64,000 nucleotides of DNA from Bryobacteraceae bacterium (lineage in GTDB: Bacteria > Acidobacteriota > Terriglobia > Bryobacterales > Bryobacteraceae), in the NCBI GenBank assembly GCA_026002855.1, contig BPGD01000001.1, positions 1,143,972-1,207,971 of the forward strand, read 5' to 3'. Each line of letters begins with the position of its first letter. Position 1 is the stretch's first letter. The notes below the pieces were generated by a model. The model searched no databases, was not told the origin of the DNA, and worked only from the letters and a program-made list of their open reading frames with translations. Of this stretch, positions 48,131-56,879 are shown piece after piece. Both the position numbers and the translations under genes were made by a program.

Positions 48131-50131
48131 ATGGAAACCAGCCTGATCGGCGGTTTCGCGGCCGGGCTGGGCATCGCGGCCGCCGCCTGCTTGCCGCTTC
48201 TCCGCCGCGCGTTCCACACGCGGCAGCTTCGGATCCGGCTGGAAATCCCCCCTGTTGGCCGGCGGGCCCGGCTCGGATTCGATCTTCTGGGGCTCTCCGA
48301 TCCAGACGGGCCACAAAGCGCCAGGCACGAGCCGGGGACCTTGCCGGAGGTTCCCGCACCGCAATTCTGGATTCATGAACGCCGCGCCGGCCGCATGGCG
48401 CCCGCGCTGCTCGCTTCCGCCGGACTCCATGCGGTGCTGGCCGCCTCAGCGCCGGAGGCGTTGCTGTGGCTTTCGCGGGCGCTCGATCCGCAGGCTGTGC
48501 TGGTGGTGCACGTCGAAGGCGCCATCCGCATGCCATTGACGCTTCAGGCACCGATGGCGCGAAACGCGGTGATGGCGAACCCCACCCGGAAGGTGCAGCG
48601 CGGGCGCGCGCGTGCCGGGCGTGCCGGGGCCGGAGCGCCGTCCGCCCGCAGGCTCGTCGAGCCTGCCATCCCCGGTCCCGGCCGCCGCACCGAGGATCTG
48701 CCCGCGTCCCCCCTGCCCTCCGCGGCAGCCGCCCTGGAGGCGCCCAGACCGCAACGGCCCTACCGCGTGGTGGCTGCCACCACGCTGCTGCAACCCCGGC
48801 GGCCCGCCGCCCAGAAAGAGTTCGTCGAGCTGCCGGCGCTGGCTGCCTGGGCCGGCCGCATGCCGGACGTTCCCCTTGTCCAGGCGCCGGGGTCGCCCAG
48901 CCCGGGCCTTGCCCAGGCCGCACCCCCGCCCCGGACTCCAGTACTGCCCCTTCGCAGCGGCGCACCGGTGCGCGCCGAACCGCCGCGGCTGGAAGAACCG
49001 AAGCTGGCACTCCCGCCGCCGGGCATCCCGGCCGACCTGACCCCGCTCGCAGCGGGCCTGCCCGGCAGCGGAATGCCGCAGATCGGCGAGCCCGTGTCCG
49101 TAATCTCCATCTCGCCCATGCCTCTTCGGCCTGGGGAGACGGTCGAGATCCCGCCGGTGAACCAGGTGGGAGGCGGGCTGGAGGCGGGCGTGCCGGGCGG
49201 CAGCGGCGTCGGCGGGGCGGCCACGCGAGCACAGGCCGCACCGGGCGGGAGCGGTTCGGGGCTGGCGGGATCGCGTGGGGGGACGAACGCGGGCGTCTCT
49301 GGCGGCCAGGCTGGCCCCGGGGCGGCGGGTACGGGCCACGGCGCGGGCACAGATCTTCCTGCTGGTGCTGGCGAGGGAACCGGCGCCGGGGGCGCTGGAG
49401 GCCGTGGCGCGGCCGGGCGCGGGCTGGCAGCCGCTGGCACGGGAGCAGGCGGTGGGACGGCGCCATTGGGCACGGGCACGGGCACGGGATCTGGTCTGAG
49501 CCCGGGCAATGGCTTGCAGGGCGGAGGGCAGGGGCCGGGCAGAGGGCCGGGCACGGGCAGAACGACCGGAGTCGCCGGCCAGGGGGAGGGCGCGGCGGTT
49601 CCGCTGCGTCTGGGCAGCGTCACCGCCCTCATGGAACGGCGGCCCGATGGAGCTGTCGTCATTCACTACCCGCCCGACGGCAATTTCGACGTCATCGTGG
49701 TGGAAGGCGCCCTGCCGGAGGCCGTTTCGAGCCTGGCCAGCCGGCTTGCTTGCCGCCCGGTCTACACGGCCTACCTGAACGTGGGTGCCGAACGGGAGTG
49801 GATGCTGAATTACTGCGCCGCGGAGAAGGCAGTGCAGGCGGCCCAGGGGATGGTGGTGACGCTCGAGGATCCGCCACCACTAAAGGCCCCCTATGTTTTG
49901 CGGGCGGAGCTGCCCCCGCCGGAAGAGTGGAAATCGGCCCAGTACCAGGCGTTCCATGGGTTCATCACCGGCGCGGGAAAGATGGAGCGGGTGACAGCGG
50001 TGCGCGCCGCCGGCAACCCGGCCGCCCTGCTGAAGCTGTTGCCCTGGTGGGAGTTCCGTCCGGCGCGGCGCGGCAGTGCGTCAGTGGAAATCGAGGTGCT
50101 GCTCCTGATTCCGCCGCAGCGCGGGCCGTGA
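48131..50131 (+). CDS. Glycine-rich protein with TonB-like C-terminal domain
   Basis: A 666-residue protein. Two hydrophobic segments (about 5-24 and 97-118: APALLASAGLHAVLAA). Residues 330-500 are a Gly/Ala/Thr-rich linker with GTGTGTGS-like runs, and residues 150-330 are Pro/Arg-rich. The last 60 residues (FITGAGKMERVTAVRAAGNP..., LLKLLPWWEFRPARRGSASVEIEVLLLIP) match the TonB C-terminal pattern of a strand, an S/A-G-N-P helix, W-x-F-x-PA and a closing strand. It lies between the regulator and TadG. A role in coupling the pilus or an envelope transporter is inference; the domain call is by motif only. Confidence 0.6.
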   Translation: METSLIGGFAAGLGIAAAACLPLLRRAFHTRQLRIRLEIPPVGRRARLGFDLLGLSDPDGPQSARHEPGTLPEVPAPQFWIHERRAGRMAPALLASAGLHAVLAASAPEALLWLSRALDPQAVLVVHVEGAIRMPLTLQAPMARNAVMANPTRKVQRGRARAGRAGAGAPSARRLVEPAIPGPGRRTEDLPASPLPSAAAALEAPRPQRPYRVVAATTLLQPRRPAAQKEFVELPALAAWAGRMPDVPLVQAPGSPSPGLAQAAPPPRTPVLPLRSGAPVRAEPPRLEEPKLALPPPGIPADLTPLAAGLPGSGMPQIGEPVSVISISPMPLRPGETVEIPPVNQVGGGLEAGVPGGSGVGGAATRAQAAPGGSGSGLAGSRGGTNAGVSGGQAGPGAAGTGHGAGTDLPAGAGEGTGAGGAGGRGAAGRGLAAAGTGAGGGTAPLGTGTGTGSGLSPGNGLQGGGQGPGRGPGTGRTTGVAGQGEGAAVPLRLGSVTALMERRPDGAVVIHYPPDGNFDVIVVEGALPEAVSSLASRLACRPVYTAYLNVGAEREWMLNYCAAEKAVQAAQGMVVTLEDPPPLKAPYVLRAELPPPEEWKSAQYQAFHGFITGAGKMERVTAVRAAGNPAALLKLLPWWEFRPARRGSASVEIEVLLLIPPQRGP

Positions 50132-50220
50132 CGCAATTTACGAAGGTTATGAGCCTTGATTTTCTAAGGGAAAGACCGCACCATTGGGCTAAGGTTCGGA
50201 TCCGGAGAGAGGAGGAAGCC

Positions 50221-51396
50221 ATGACCTTGGGCAAGAGGGGCAGGCAACAGGGCGTCGTGCTGATCCTGTTCGCGCTGAGCGTGCTGGTGATTTTCGGCTT
50301 CATCGGACTGGCGTTCGATCTGGGCCGCCTGTATATCGTTCGCAATGAGGCGCAGGGCTACTGCGACGCGGCAGCGCTGGCGGCGGCCTCATTACTGGAT
50401 GGAACGATGAACGGAATCAACGCCGCCCGCACGGCTGCCATCTCCGGCACATATGCAGGCACCAGCGGGGATTGGAAGAGATTCCACTTTCAAAACGTTC
50501 AGTTCCAGAACATCACGGTGGAGTTTGCGACGCAGTACGTTGCCTCCGACCCCTCCAGCGGGGACTGGACGGCAAGCCCCTCGACGGCCGCCGGCTATCG
50601 GTTCGTCCGCGTCACCGCGTCCGGACAGGTGCCGATGTATCTGTCCCCCGTTCTTACGGGTCAATCGACGGCGACGGCCGCAGCCTCGGCCGTGGCGGCG
50701 CAGGTGAAGATGACGACCATCGATCAGGGCCTTGTCCCCTTCGCGCCGTTTGCGCACTGTACGACGAGCACGACGCCGATCCCGGGCGGCTTGCCGGCGT
50801 GTAACTTAACCAGCGACCCTCGCATGGGATATGTCATTGGGCAGCAATACACGCTGCGCTGGGGGGCAAACACGTTTCAACAGACTTTCAAAAACAATCA
50901 GATGAACACATCGGAGTTGGGCACCTGGTGCCAGGGGGATGTGCAGGCCAACGGCGGACAGTATCCATATCAACTGCTGGCCATCTGGATTTATAACTCA
51001 CAACTTTTGCAGCAGAAGACGGGGTTCTGGTCCAGCGACCAGGTAGCGGGCAACGCCAATAACTACGCGGACATGATTAATGGCTGGCAGGGCGAGCCGA
51101 TCCAGGTGGACGAGAACCTGCCCGGTTTCGACACAGGGCCGCCACAGATCTCCTCCATTGCCAGGGCGCTTGAGGACCGGGGAAGCCTGTCATCTCCCGG
51201 TAATATTGTCTATGCGCCGATCGTGGATCCAGTGACGGGCGAAGTGCTGGGCTTCTTCTGCTTCCAGCTCCTCAGCTCCTATTCGCAGAACGGAAATTCC
51301 AACTGGTGCGCCATCTTCCAGGGGGGCTGTCTGCACGGGTCCGGGGGCGAGTCTGTGAATCAGGACGGAATCTATGAGATCCGCCTGGTGAGGTGA
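50221..51396 (+). CDS. tadG: TadG-like pilus-assembly protein
   Basis: A 391-residue protein with the TadE/G N terminus QQGVVLILFALSVLVIFGFIGLAFDLGRLYIVRNEAQGYCDAAALAAA, one membrane helix followed by the amphipathic segment common to TadG. The long extracytoplasmic part is Asn/Gln/Ser-rich (VASDPSSGDW, WGANTFQQTFKNNQMN) with several Cys (HCTTS, ACNLT, FFCFQ, WCAIFQGGCLHGSG). No von Willebrand A domain is evident. AGGAGG is upstream of the ATG at 50221; a frame continuous upstream is not coding. Base composition is less GC-rich than neighbours in the central part. It overlaps the next gene (GTGA). Confidence 0.8.
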   Translation: MTLGKRGRQQGVVLILFALSVLVIFGFIGLAFDLGRLYIVRNEAQGYCDAAALAAASLLDGTMNGINAARTAAISGTYAGTSGDWKRFHFQNVQFQNITVEFATQYVASDPSSGDWTASPSTAAGYRFVRVTASGQVPMYLSPVLTGQSTATAAASAVAAQVKMTTIDQGLVPFAPFAHCTTSTTPIPGGLPACNLTSDPRMGYVIGQQYTLRWGANTFQQTFKNNQMNTSELGTWCQGDVQANGGQYPYQLLAIWIYNSQLLQQKTGFWSSDQVAGNANNYADMINGWQGEPIQVDENLPGFDTGPPQISSIARALEDRGSLSSPGNIVYAPIVDPVTGEVLGFFCFQLLSSYSQNGNSNWCAIFQGGCLHGSGGESVNQDGIYEIRLVR

Positions 51397-51851
51397 AGGC
51401 GATGGTGCGGAAAGATTCGAAGCAGCGCGGGGCGATCGTTGTGGAGCTGGCGTTGCTGGCCCCGCTGCTGGTGACGCTGGTTCTGGGCGCCATCCATTTC
51501 GGATACCTCTTTTACCTGTACAATTCTCTGGAAAAGTGCGTGCGCGATGGCGCCCGCTACGCCGCCAGCCGGACATTCGTGAACGCTTCGTCTTTCTCCG
51601 CGGCGATCCAGACGGTGACGGCGTACGGCTCGGTCGGCTCGAATACGCCGCTTGTTTCCGGCCTGGATCCATCCAAAGTCAGCGTGACGGTGCTTCAGTA
51701 CGACGTAAACGGGCGGCCGGTCCGGATCCGCGTCGCCGTCAACGGCTGGCAATACAATGGCGTGCTTTCTCCGTTTTTTGGCACCGTTACGCTGAACGGC
51801 AAGCCATCTCTTGAGATGCCCTTCCTCGGGCTCTATCTGCCGCCAACGTAA
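51393..51851 (+). CDS. tadE: TadE-like pseudopilin
   Basis: A 152-residue pilus-assembly protein. The N-terminal TadE motif is QRGAIVVELALLAPLLVTLVLGAIHFGYLFYLYNSLEKCVRDGARYAA, with a prepilin-peptidase-type site before the hydrophobic helix. The remainder is a small beta domain (VSVTVLQYDVNGRPVRIRVAV). GTG 51393 overlaps the TadG stop; ATG 51402 is an alternative. Cysteine in EKCVRDG is notable. It would be processed by the A24 peptidase and assist Flp pilus initiation. Confidence 0.85.
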   Translation: MKAMVRKDSKQRGAIVVELALLAPLLVTLVLGAIHFGYLFYLYNSLEKCVRDGARYAASRTFVNASSFSAAIQTVTAYGSVGSNTPLVSGLDPSKVSVTVLQYDVNGRPVRIRVAVNGWQYNGVLSPFFGTVTLNGKPSLEMPFLGLYLPPT

Positions 51852-51865
51852 TCGGAGGGGGTGAG

Positions 51866-52360
51866 ATGCGCAAACCGGGAATCCATCAGTTGTCCGTTCG
51901 GCGCCGGGGCGCTTCGCTCGTGGAATTCGGGCTCGGCGCAATGATGTTCTTCCTGCTTTATTTCGGCGTGATGGACTGGGCGTGGACGTTTTTCCAGCAC
52001 CAGACGATCACATGGCGTGTGTCGGATGCGGCCCGCTGGGCGGCCGCCAATCGCGCCAACGACGTGACGACGATCCAGAACATCATCCTCTGCGGCACAA
52101 CATCCGGGTGCGGCTCCACGTCGAACCCGTTTTTCTCCATTGGCAACATCAGCGTCCAGCTTTTTTCGAAGCAGGACCAGATCGACCCATCCGGAACATT
52201 CCCCGCCATTACCCGCTATTACGTCCAGGTGACCGTTCAGGGCTATCAGATCCGCCACTTCATCCCCGGCTTCAGCGGTACCGCCACGGGCCGCCCCATC
52301 ACGTCCGTCCAGCCCATGGAATGCCAGAAGGCGGACGGCAACTGCCAGGACTGGAACTGA
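51866..52360 (+). CDS. TadE/TadF-like pseudopilin
   Basis: A 164-residue protein with RRRGASLVEFGLGAMMFFLLYFGVMDWAWTFFQHQTITWRVSDAARWAA, the TadE-type helix and the following ARxA segment. The extracytoplasmic part includes two Cys (LCGTTSGCGS). It is 14 bases after the first TadE gene and has GGAGGGGG upstream of its ATG. It probably takes the TadF place of the locus; TadE and TadF cannot be separated reliably by eye. Confidence 0.8.
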   Translation: MRKPGIHQLSVRRRGASLVEFGLGAMMFFLLYFGVMDWAWTFFQHQTITWRVSDAARWAAANRANDVTTIQNIILCGTTSGCGSTSNPFFSIGNISVQLFSKQDQIDPSGTFPAITRYYVQVTVQGYQIRHFIPGFSGTATGRPITSVQPMECQKADGNCQDWN

Positions 52361-52369
52361 TCTCCGGCC

Positions 52370-53239
52370 ATGGGAGCTGCTGCGCGAACGCTGCTTCTTT
52401 CGCGCCAGAATCCCGACGGCGGCTGGGGATACCGGGCGGGTCAGTCTTCGTGGCTCGAGCCGACCGCCTATGCCGCATTCGCGCTGATCGGATCCGAGGC
52501 CGGCCGCCGCGCTGCCGCATTGCTCGGTGGCTGGCAGTTGCCGGAGGGCGCCTGGATGACCCATCCCGGGATCGGCCAACCCGGCTGGGCGACCTCTCTG
52601 GTTCTGGCGCTGAAGTGCGCGATTGGGGAGTTTGACGGCTCCTGGAGGCGCGGCGTGGACTGGCTGGCCGGGTTCCGCTCCCGGCAGATGCCGCAGCCTG
52701 GGTGGCTTGAACGCCTGCTGCGGAAGGAGCCGGTGGTGGATCAGGATCCGTCGCTTACGGGCTGGCCCTGGACCCCGGACACGGCCCCGTGGATCGAGCC
52801 CACCGCCCACGCGGTGCGCGCCCTGGCGCTGAGCCTGCCGAAACATGGGGGGCCGGGCCTGCGGGAGCGGCTGGAAATGGGCACGCGCCTGATTCTGGAT
52901 CGCCAGTGCCGCGATGGCGGCTGGAACTACGGCAACAAGCGCGTGCTGGGCCAGGACCTCGAGTCGTTTCCGGAGACGACCGCGCTGGCGCTCATCGGGC
53001 TGTGCGGCCGCAGTGAGCCGCAGGCCAGCCGCGGCATCGAGTGCGCTCTGGCCCACTGGAGGCGCGGGCCGCGCGGACTGGCGCAAGCGCTGCTGCGGGT
53101 GGCCTTCCGCATGCACGGCGTGCCCTTCGATGACCGGCCTGTGGCTGTGAACGAACGCACGGAGACGACGGTGCTGGCACTGGCGCTGATTGGCGAGCCG
53201 GAGGGGCCGTGGAGACTGTGGAAAGGGGGAGCGGCATGA
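52370..53239 (+). CDS. Prenyltransferase/squalene-oxidase-repeat protein
   Basis: A 289-residue protein of alpha-alpha barrel repeats of the terpene-cyclase type: QNPDGGWGYRAG, WLEPTAYAAFAL, QCRDGGWNYG, WIEPTAHAVRALAL, and ETTALALIGL. Each repeat carries the QW-like Q-x-x-D-G-G-W signature. No DxDD cyclase motif is present and length is about half of squalene-hopene cyclases, so it is a repeat protein rather than an active cyclase. It starts nine bases after the TadF-like gene and overlaps the DUF362 gene. Its role in the pilus locus is unknown. Confidence 0.75.
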   Translation: MGAAARTLLLSRQNPDGGWGYRAGQSSWLEPTAYAAFALIGSEAGRRAAALLGGWQLPEGAWMTHPGIGQPGWATSLVLALKCAIGEFDGSWRRGVDWLAGFRSRQMPQPGWLERLLRKEPVVDQDPSLTGWPWTPDTAPWIEPTAHAVRALALSLPKHGGPGLRERLEMGTRLILDRQCRDGGWNYGNKRVLGQDLESFPETTALALIGLCGRSEPQASRGIECALAHWRRGPRGLAQALLRVAFRMHGVPFDDRPVAVNERTETTVLALALIGEPEGPWRLWKGGAA

Positions 53240-54180
53240 ACCGGCGCGTCTGGCTCGCCACGGTGGCGGCTGCGGCCGGCGGCGCCTGCTCGCGCCCGCG
53301 CGAGGCCGGCTGGAGCCGCCGGGAGCCGGTGTTCGTAATTCGCGCGCGCGACTACGGCGGCGAACTGGCTGGCGAGATCCGCCGCGCGCTGGCTGAGTGC
53401 GGCATCGGCGTGCGCGGCAGGCGCGTGCTGGTGAAGCCGAATCTGGTCGAGTTCTCGCGCGCCACGGCGATCAACACGCATCCGCTGTTGGTGGCCGCCG
53501 TGGTGGAGGCGCTTGAGCGGCTGGGCGCGGCCGAGGTGCGCATCGGCGAAGGCCCGGGCCACCGGCGCGACACATGGACGCTGGCCGAAGAGGCGGGCTA
53601 CTTCGACGCCATCCCCGACTTCGAACGCCGCTTCGTGGACCTGAACCGCGACGATGTGGCGCAGGCGGACGAGCTGGAAGGCCACGGCACGCTGTGGCTA
53701 CCCCAGACGGCGCTCGGCGCCGACCTGATCGTCTCCATGCCGAAACTGAAAACGCACCACTGGGCGGGCGTGACGCTTTCCATGAAGAACTTATTCGGCG
53801 TCGTGCCGGGCGCGCTCTATGGGTGGCCCAAGAACGTGTTGCACCATTATGGAATCGACCGCTCCATCGTGAAGCTCGCTGGCCTGCTCTCGCCGCGTGC
53901 CATTGCGATTGTGGACGGCATTGTCGGCATGGAAGGCAACGGGCCCATTCAGGGCCGGCCGCGGCGGGCGGGCGTGATCGTTGCGGGTGCGAACCTGGTG
54001 GCGGTGGATGCCACCTGCTGCCGGCTGATGGGCATCGATCCGGCGCGGGTTCGCTCGCTGGCGGAGGCCCGGCGGCTCGGCCCCGTTGAGGAGCGTTGGA
54101 TCGAGCAGCGCGGCGAGCCTGTCGAGCCGCTGCGGCAGGACTTCGAGCTGCTGCCGATGTGGCGCGGCCTGCGCGCCTGA
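53236..54180 (+). CDS. DUF362 domain protein, exported
   Basis: A 314-residue protein. The ATG at 53236 overlaps the preceding stop (ATGA) and has GGGGGAG upstream. N terminus MNRRVWLATVAAAAGGACSRP is Tat-like (RR) with a Cys that might be lipidated, although the lipobox is weak. The DUF362 core has VLVKPNLVEFSRATAINTHP, AEVRIGEGPG, TWLPQ-type strand, DLIVSMPKLKTHHWAGVTLSMKNLFGVVPG and VDGIVGMEGNGP. No ferredoxin-type cysteine cluster is attached. DUF362 proteins are uncharacterised, possibly redox-related. Confidence 0.82.
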   Translation: MNRRVWLATVAAAAGGACSRPREAGWSRREPVFVIRARDYGGELAGEIRRALAECGIGVRGRRVLVKPNLVEFSRATAINTHPLLVAAVVEALERLGAAEVRIGEGPGHRRDTWTLAEEAGYFDAIPDFERRFVDLNRDDVAQADELEGHGTLWLPQTALGADLIVSMPKLKTHHWAGVTLSMKNLFGVVPGALYGWPKNVLHHYGIDRSIVKLAGLLSPRAIAIVDGIVGMEGNGPIQGRPRRAGVIVAGANLVAVDATCCRLMGIDPARVRSLAEARRLGPVEERWIEQRGEPVEPLRQDFELLPMWRGLRA

Positions 54181-54190
54181 TGGGCCAGCG

Positions 54191-55738
54191 TTATGGCATG
54201 GGGCAGACGGGCCGCGCCAGCGCCGCAGCGGGCCGCTCAAGCAGCACGGCGGTGCGGTCCGCGTGAATCCGCCGCCAGCCGGAGCATTCCAGCACCTCCC
54301 GCAACGGGTGGTCTTCCGGCAGCAGGGCGTGGCTGAACCCGGCGCGGGTGAAACTGCCGCGCCAGCCCGGCTTTAGCAGCATCCATTTGCCGTAATCATC
54401 CAGGAATTTCGTGCCGTAAAAATCGCTGCGGCCGTCGAAAAAGACCTTCCGCGTTCCGCGAAAACGGTAGATCAGATATCCGCCATAATAGTCCGGTGCG
54501 AAGAGACGGGCTGCCGGATCGAGCCGCGCCACCGCCAGCGCCGCCCGCACGGGAAACCGCTTCTCCGGAAATTGCACGGCCTTCTGCCTCTGCGGCGTGG
54601 CGGACCACAAAACCAGGACGAGGCCCACGGCCGCCAGCAGAAGGGCGCCGTTCGTCTGCCGCTCGATCCGGCCAAAATTGGCGGATTCCTCGAAGATCTC
54701 TTTCAGGGGACGGAAGCGGCCGAGCAGTTCGGTGAAGGCGGCCGCCGCCAGCGGCAGGGCGGCAAAGGCGATGATGGGAATTCCGCGGGCGGCCCGCAGA
54801 CCCGTGGCGGCCAGCAGCAGCACCACCAGGCTCCTCGCAAATCGCCGCTGCTCCAGGGTCAGTACCGCGCCGGCCATGGCAAGCAGGAAAAGGGCCAGCA
54901 GATAAATGCCGTCTTTCCCGTGAAAACTCGGGCTTTGATATTCGCTGATCTGCCCGAGCAGCTCCGGATTCGTCAGATATCGCACCAGGTGCTGGTGGAG
55001 ATGCCACCCGTACGGGTTGCAAAAGGTGGCCAGTAGCGCCACGCCCGCCTCGGCTAACGCAGTGACGGCCCGGCTCCGCCGGCGGAACCAGAACTCGAGC
55101 GCATACGCGCCAGAGAGGAGGAAGGCGAGGAAGAAGCTGCCGTGGAGGTTTGTCCACAGCGCCATCAGCACAAACAGACCGAGCAGCCGCCGCGGCGAAA
55201 CGCGCTCCGGCGTCTTTTCAAGCAGCCACAGCCAGCCGATCAGCAGCGGCCAGCTAAACACGTGCGGCCGGGCGTGCCAATGGATGGTGGAAGCGGTGAT
55301 GGCGACGGCCATCAGCGCGGCGATCACGAAGCGGTCGCTGCCCAGCCAGAGGGCGAAGGCGCACCACATCCAGGCCGTGGCGGCGACGGCGAAAACGGCC
55401 AGGAGCACCACGCCAGCCAGGCCCATTTTCCTGTGCACCCCGCCGAGCATCACGTCCGCCAGCCACTCCCAGGCGAACCACGGCTCCCCGGTCTTTGAGA
55501 ACGAGTAAGGGTCAGTGCGGGGCAAATGGAACGTGTCGAGGATCCGCTCCCCGGTGACGATGTGCCAGCCCGTGTCGGAATCATTCAGGAACCCGTCCGG
55601 CCCCAAAAGGCCGAGGGCAAGATAGAGAAGAGTCAGGGCGGCGATGGCCGGCAGGTTTGGAAGCAGCAGCCGCTGCCAGCGGTTCAGCACGAGCGGCGGC
55701 GTGAGCAGTGTTGAGTCCGACATTGTTGCAGTCGCCAT
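54191..55738 (-). CDS. Multi-pass membrane protein, GT-C glycosyltransferase-like
   Basis: A 515-residue inner-membrane protein with about 11-12 helices. The first periplasmic loop has NDSDTGWHIVTGERI, with acidic residues typical of the catalytic loop in GT-C enzymes, and HARPHVFSWPLL and WTNLHGSFFLAFLL follow. The soluble C-terminal part (FAPDYYGGYLIYRFRGTRKVFFDGRSDFYG, WKRI-like) resembles the domain seen in uncharacterised bacterial mannosyltransferase-like proteins. ATG 55738 or 55723 may start it; neither has a strong ribosome-binding site. A sugar donor or acceptor cannot be named. It converges on the DUF362 gene. Confidence 0.65.
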   Translation of the reverse strand: MATATMSDSTLLTPPLVLNRWQRLLLPNLPAIAALTLLYLALGLLGPDGFLNDSDTGWHIVTGERILDTFHLPRTDPYSFSKTGEPWFAWEWLADVMLGGVHRKMGLAGVVLLAVFAVAATAWMWCAFALWLGSDRFVIAALMAVAITASTIHWHARPHVFSWPLLIGWLWLLEKTPERVSPRRLLGLFVLMALWTNLHGSFFLAFLLSGAYALEFWFRRRSRAVTALAEAGVALLATFCNPYGWHLHQHLVRYLTNPELLGQISEYQSPSFHGKDGIYLLALFLLAMAGAVLTLEQRRFARSLVVLLLAATGLRAARGIPIIAFAALPLAAAAFTELLGRFRPLKEIFEESANFGRIERQTNGALLLAAVGLVLVLWSATPQRQKAVQFPEKRFPVRAALAVARLDPAARLFAPDYYGGYLIYRFRGTRKVFFDGRSDFYGTKFLDDYGKWMLLKPGWRGSFTRAGFSHALLPEDHPLREVLECSGWRRIHADRTAVLLERPAAALARPVCPMP

Positions 55739-55851
55739 GAGGCGCGGCCCGAGGCCGGACCGCGGCAAGAGGGCGTCCTCCGATGGTTGGCAGTATACCA
55801 GCAGGGGCGGGATGGGACGCCCCCGGACGGGCGGACCGCGCCGTGGATGGC

Positions 55852-56808
55852 TCAGGAGACGCGCTGCGACGGCGCCGTCAACTCCTCCACCGGATACCCG
55901 GCAGCCGTCCACGCCTCAAAGCCGCCGGCCAGCGGCCGCGCGTCGCGAAAACCCTGCCCGCGCAGCCGCAGCGCCCAGGCGGCGCTGGAAGCCTCGTCCG
56001 GACAGGAGCAATAGAACACCACCGGCCGCGTGCGGGGAATCCGGTCCAGCAGCGCGGCCAGGTCGTGTTCATTGGCGATGAGAGCCGAGGGGATCTTCGC
56101 GCCCGCGTGGCGGCGTGAGGCAATGCTGCGGAGGTCGATAACCAGCGGCGGCTCTTCCGAATCAAGCAGCGCGCGCAGCTCTTCCGGCCGGATCCGCACC
56201 ACACGCACGTGCCGCATCGCTGCCTGCTTCCGCCAAAGTTTCCAGGCGACCCAGGCGGCCGCGGCCGCTCCAAGCCAGAGCAGCACGGCAGAGCCTGCGC
56301 CGGCAATGCGCTCCACGGCCCGCTCCGCCTCGCGGCCGAGCATCAGGCCGAGGCCCAGCATCGCCCCCACCCACAGAGCGGCGCCGCCGGCCGCGTAAAG
56401 CAGGAACGCCCCGCGGCCGATGCCGGCGCTGCCCGCCAGTGGCGGCGCCACCGTGTTCAATCCGGGCACGAACTTGGCCACCAGCAGCGCGGCCGGTCCC
56501 CACCGCTCCAGCGCCCCGGTGGTGCGCCGCACGCAGGTGGAAGGCTCGAGCGACAGGCGGCACAGCCAGCCGAGAATCTGCTCGCCGCGCCGCCGGCCCA
56601 GCTCGTACCAGACGAAGTCCGCCGCCAGGCTCGCCGCCACGCCGAGCAGCAAAAACATTCCGAAGGAAAAATGTCCAAGCCCCGCCAGCGCCCCCGCCAG
56701 GATCAACACCGGCGCCGTGGGCACCGGCGCGCCGAGCTGCTCGAGCAGCACGGCAGCAAACACCAGCGCGTAGCCGTGGCGCAGCACGAAGTCCCAGGTG
56801 GCGCTCAT
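55852..56808 (-). CDS. DedA-family membrane protein fused to a rhodanese domain
   Basis: A 318-residue fusion. Residues 1-200 are a DedA/VTT protein: LLEQLGAPVPTAPVLILAGALAG, ADFVWYELGRRRG, VAKFVPGLNTVAPPLAGSAGIGRGAF and several membrane helices. DedA proteins flip lipids or act in envelope stress. Residues about 215-310 form a rhodanese domain with PLVIDLRS, VVFYCSCPDEASSAAWAL (candidate active Cys in CSCPDE) and GFRDARPLAGGFEAWTAAGYPVE. AAGGGAG directly precedes the ATG. The cytoplasmic rhodanese could handle persulfides; the fusion is known elsewhere, function unclear. Confidence 0.88.
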   Translation of the reverse strand: MSATWDFVLRHGYALVFAAVLLEQLGAPVPTAPVLILAGALAGLGHFSFGMFLLLGVAASLAADFVWYELGRRRGEQILGWLCRLSLEPSTCVRRTTGALERWGPAALLVAKFVPGLNTVAPPLAGSAGIGRGAFLLYAAGGAALWVGAMLGLGLMLGREAERAVERIAGAGSAVLLWLGAAAAAWVAWKLWRKQAAMRHVRVVRIRPEELRALLDSEEPPLVIDLRSIASRRHAGAKIPSALIANEHDLAALLDRIPRTRPVVFYCSCPDEASSAAWALRLRGQGFRDARPLAGGFEAWTAAGYPVEELTAPSQRVS

Positions 56809-56879
56809 CTCCCTTGCAGCGTACCATCGGCTCTGGTTCCGGACATCGAACCGCCGCTCCACCGTGCGCCAGGCGCGCC

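Noticed and set aside
47649-49466. A 605-codon minus-strand frame, and another at 47098-48219
   Set aside because: Both are antisense shadows of the regulator and the glycine-rich gene, with Arg/Pro-rich compositions and no domain.
48466-51396. A 976-codon plus-strand frame spanning the glycine-rich gene and TadG
   Set aside because: Only its last 391 codons (from ATG 50221, with AGGAGG) read as a TadG protein. The upstream part is Arg/Gly-rich nonsense that is out of frame with the gene carrying the TonB-like domain.
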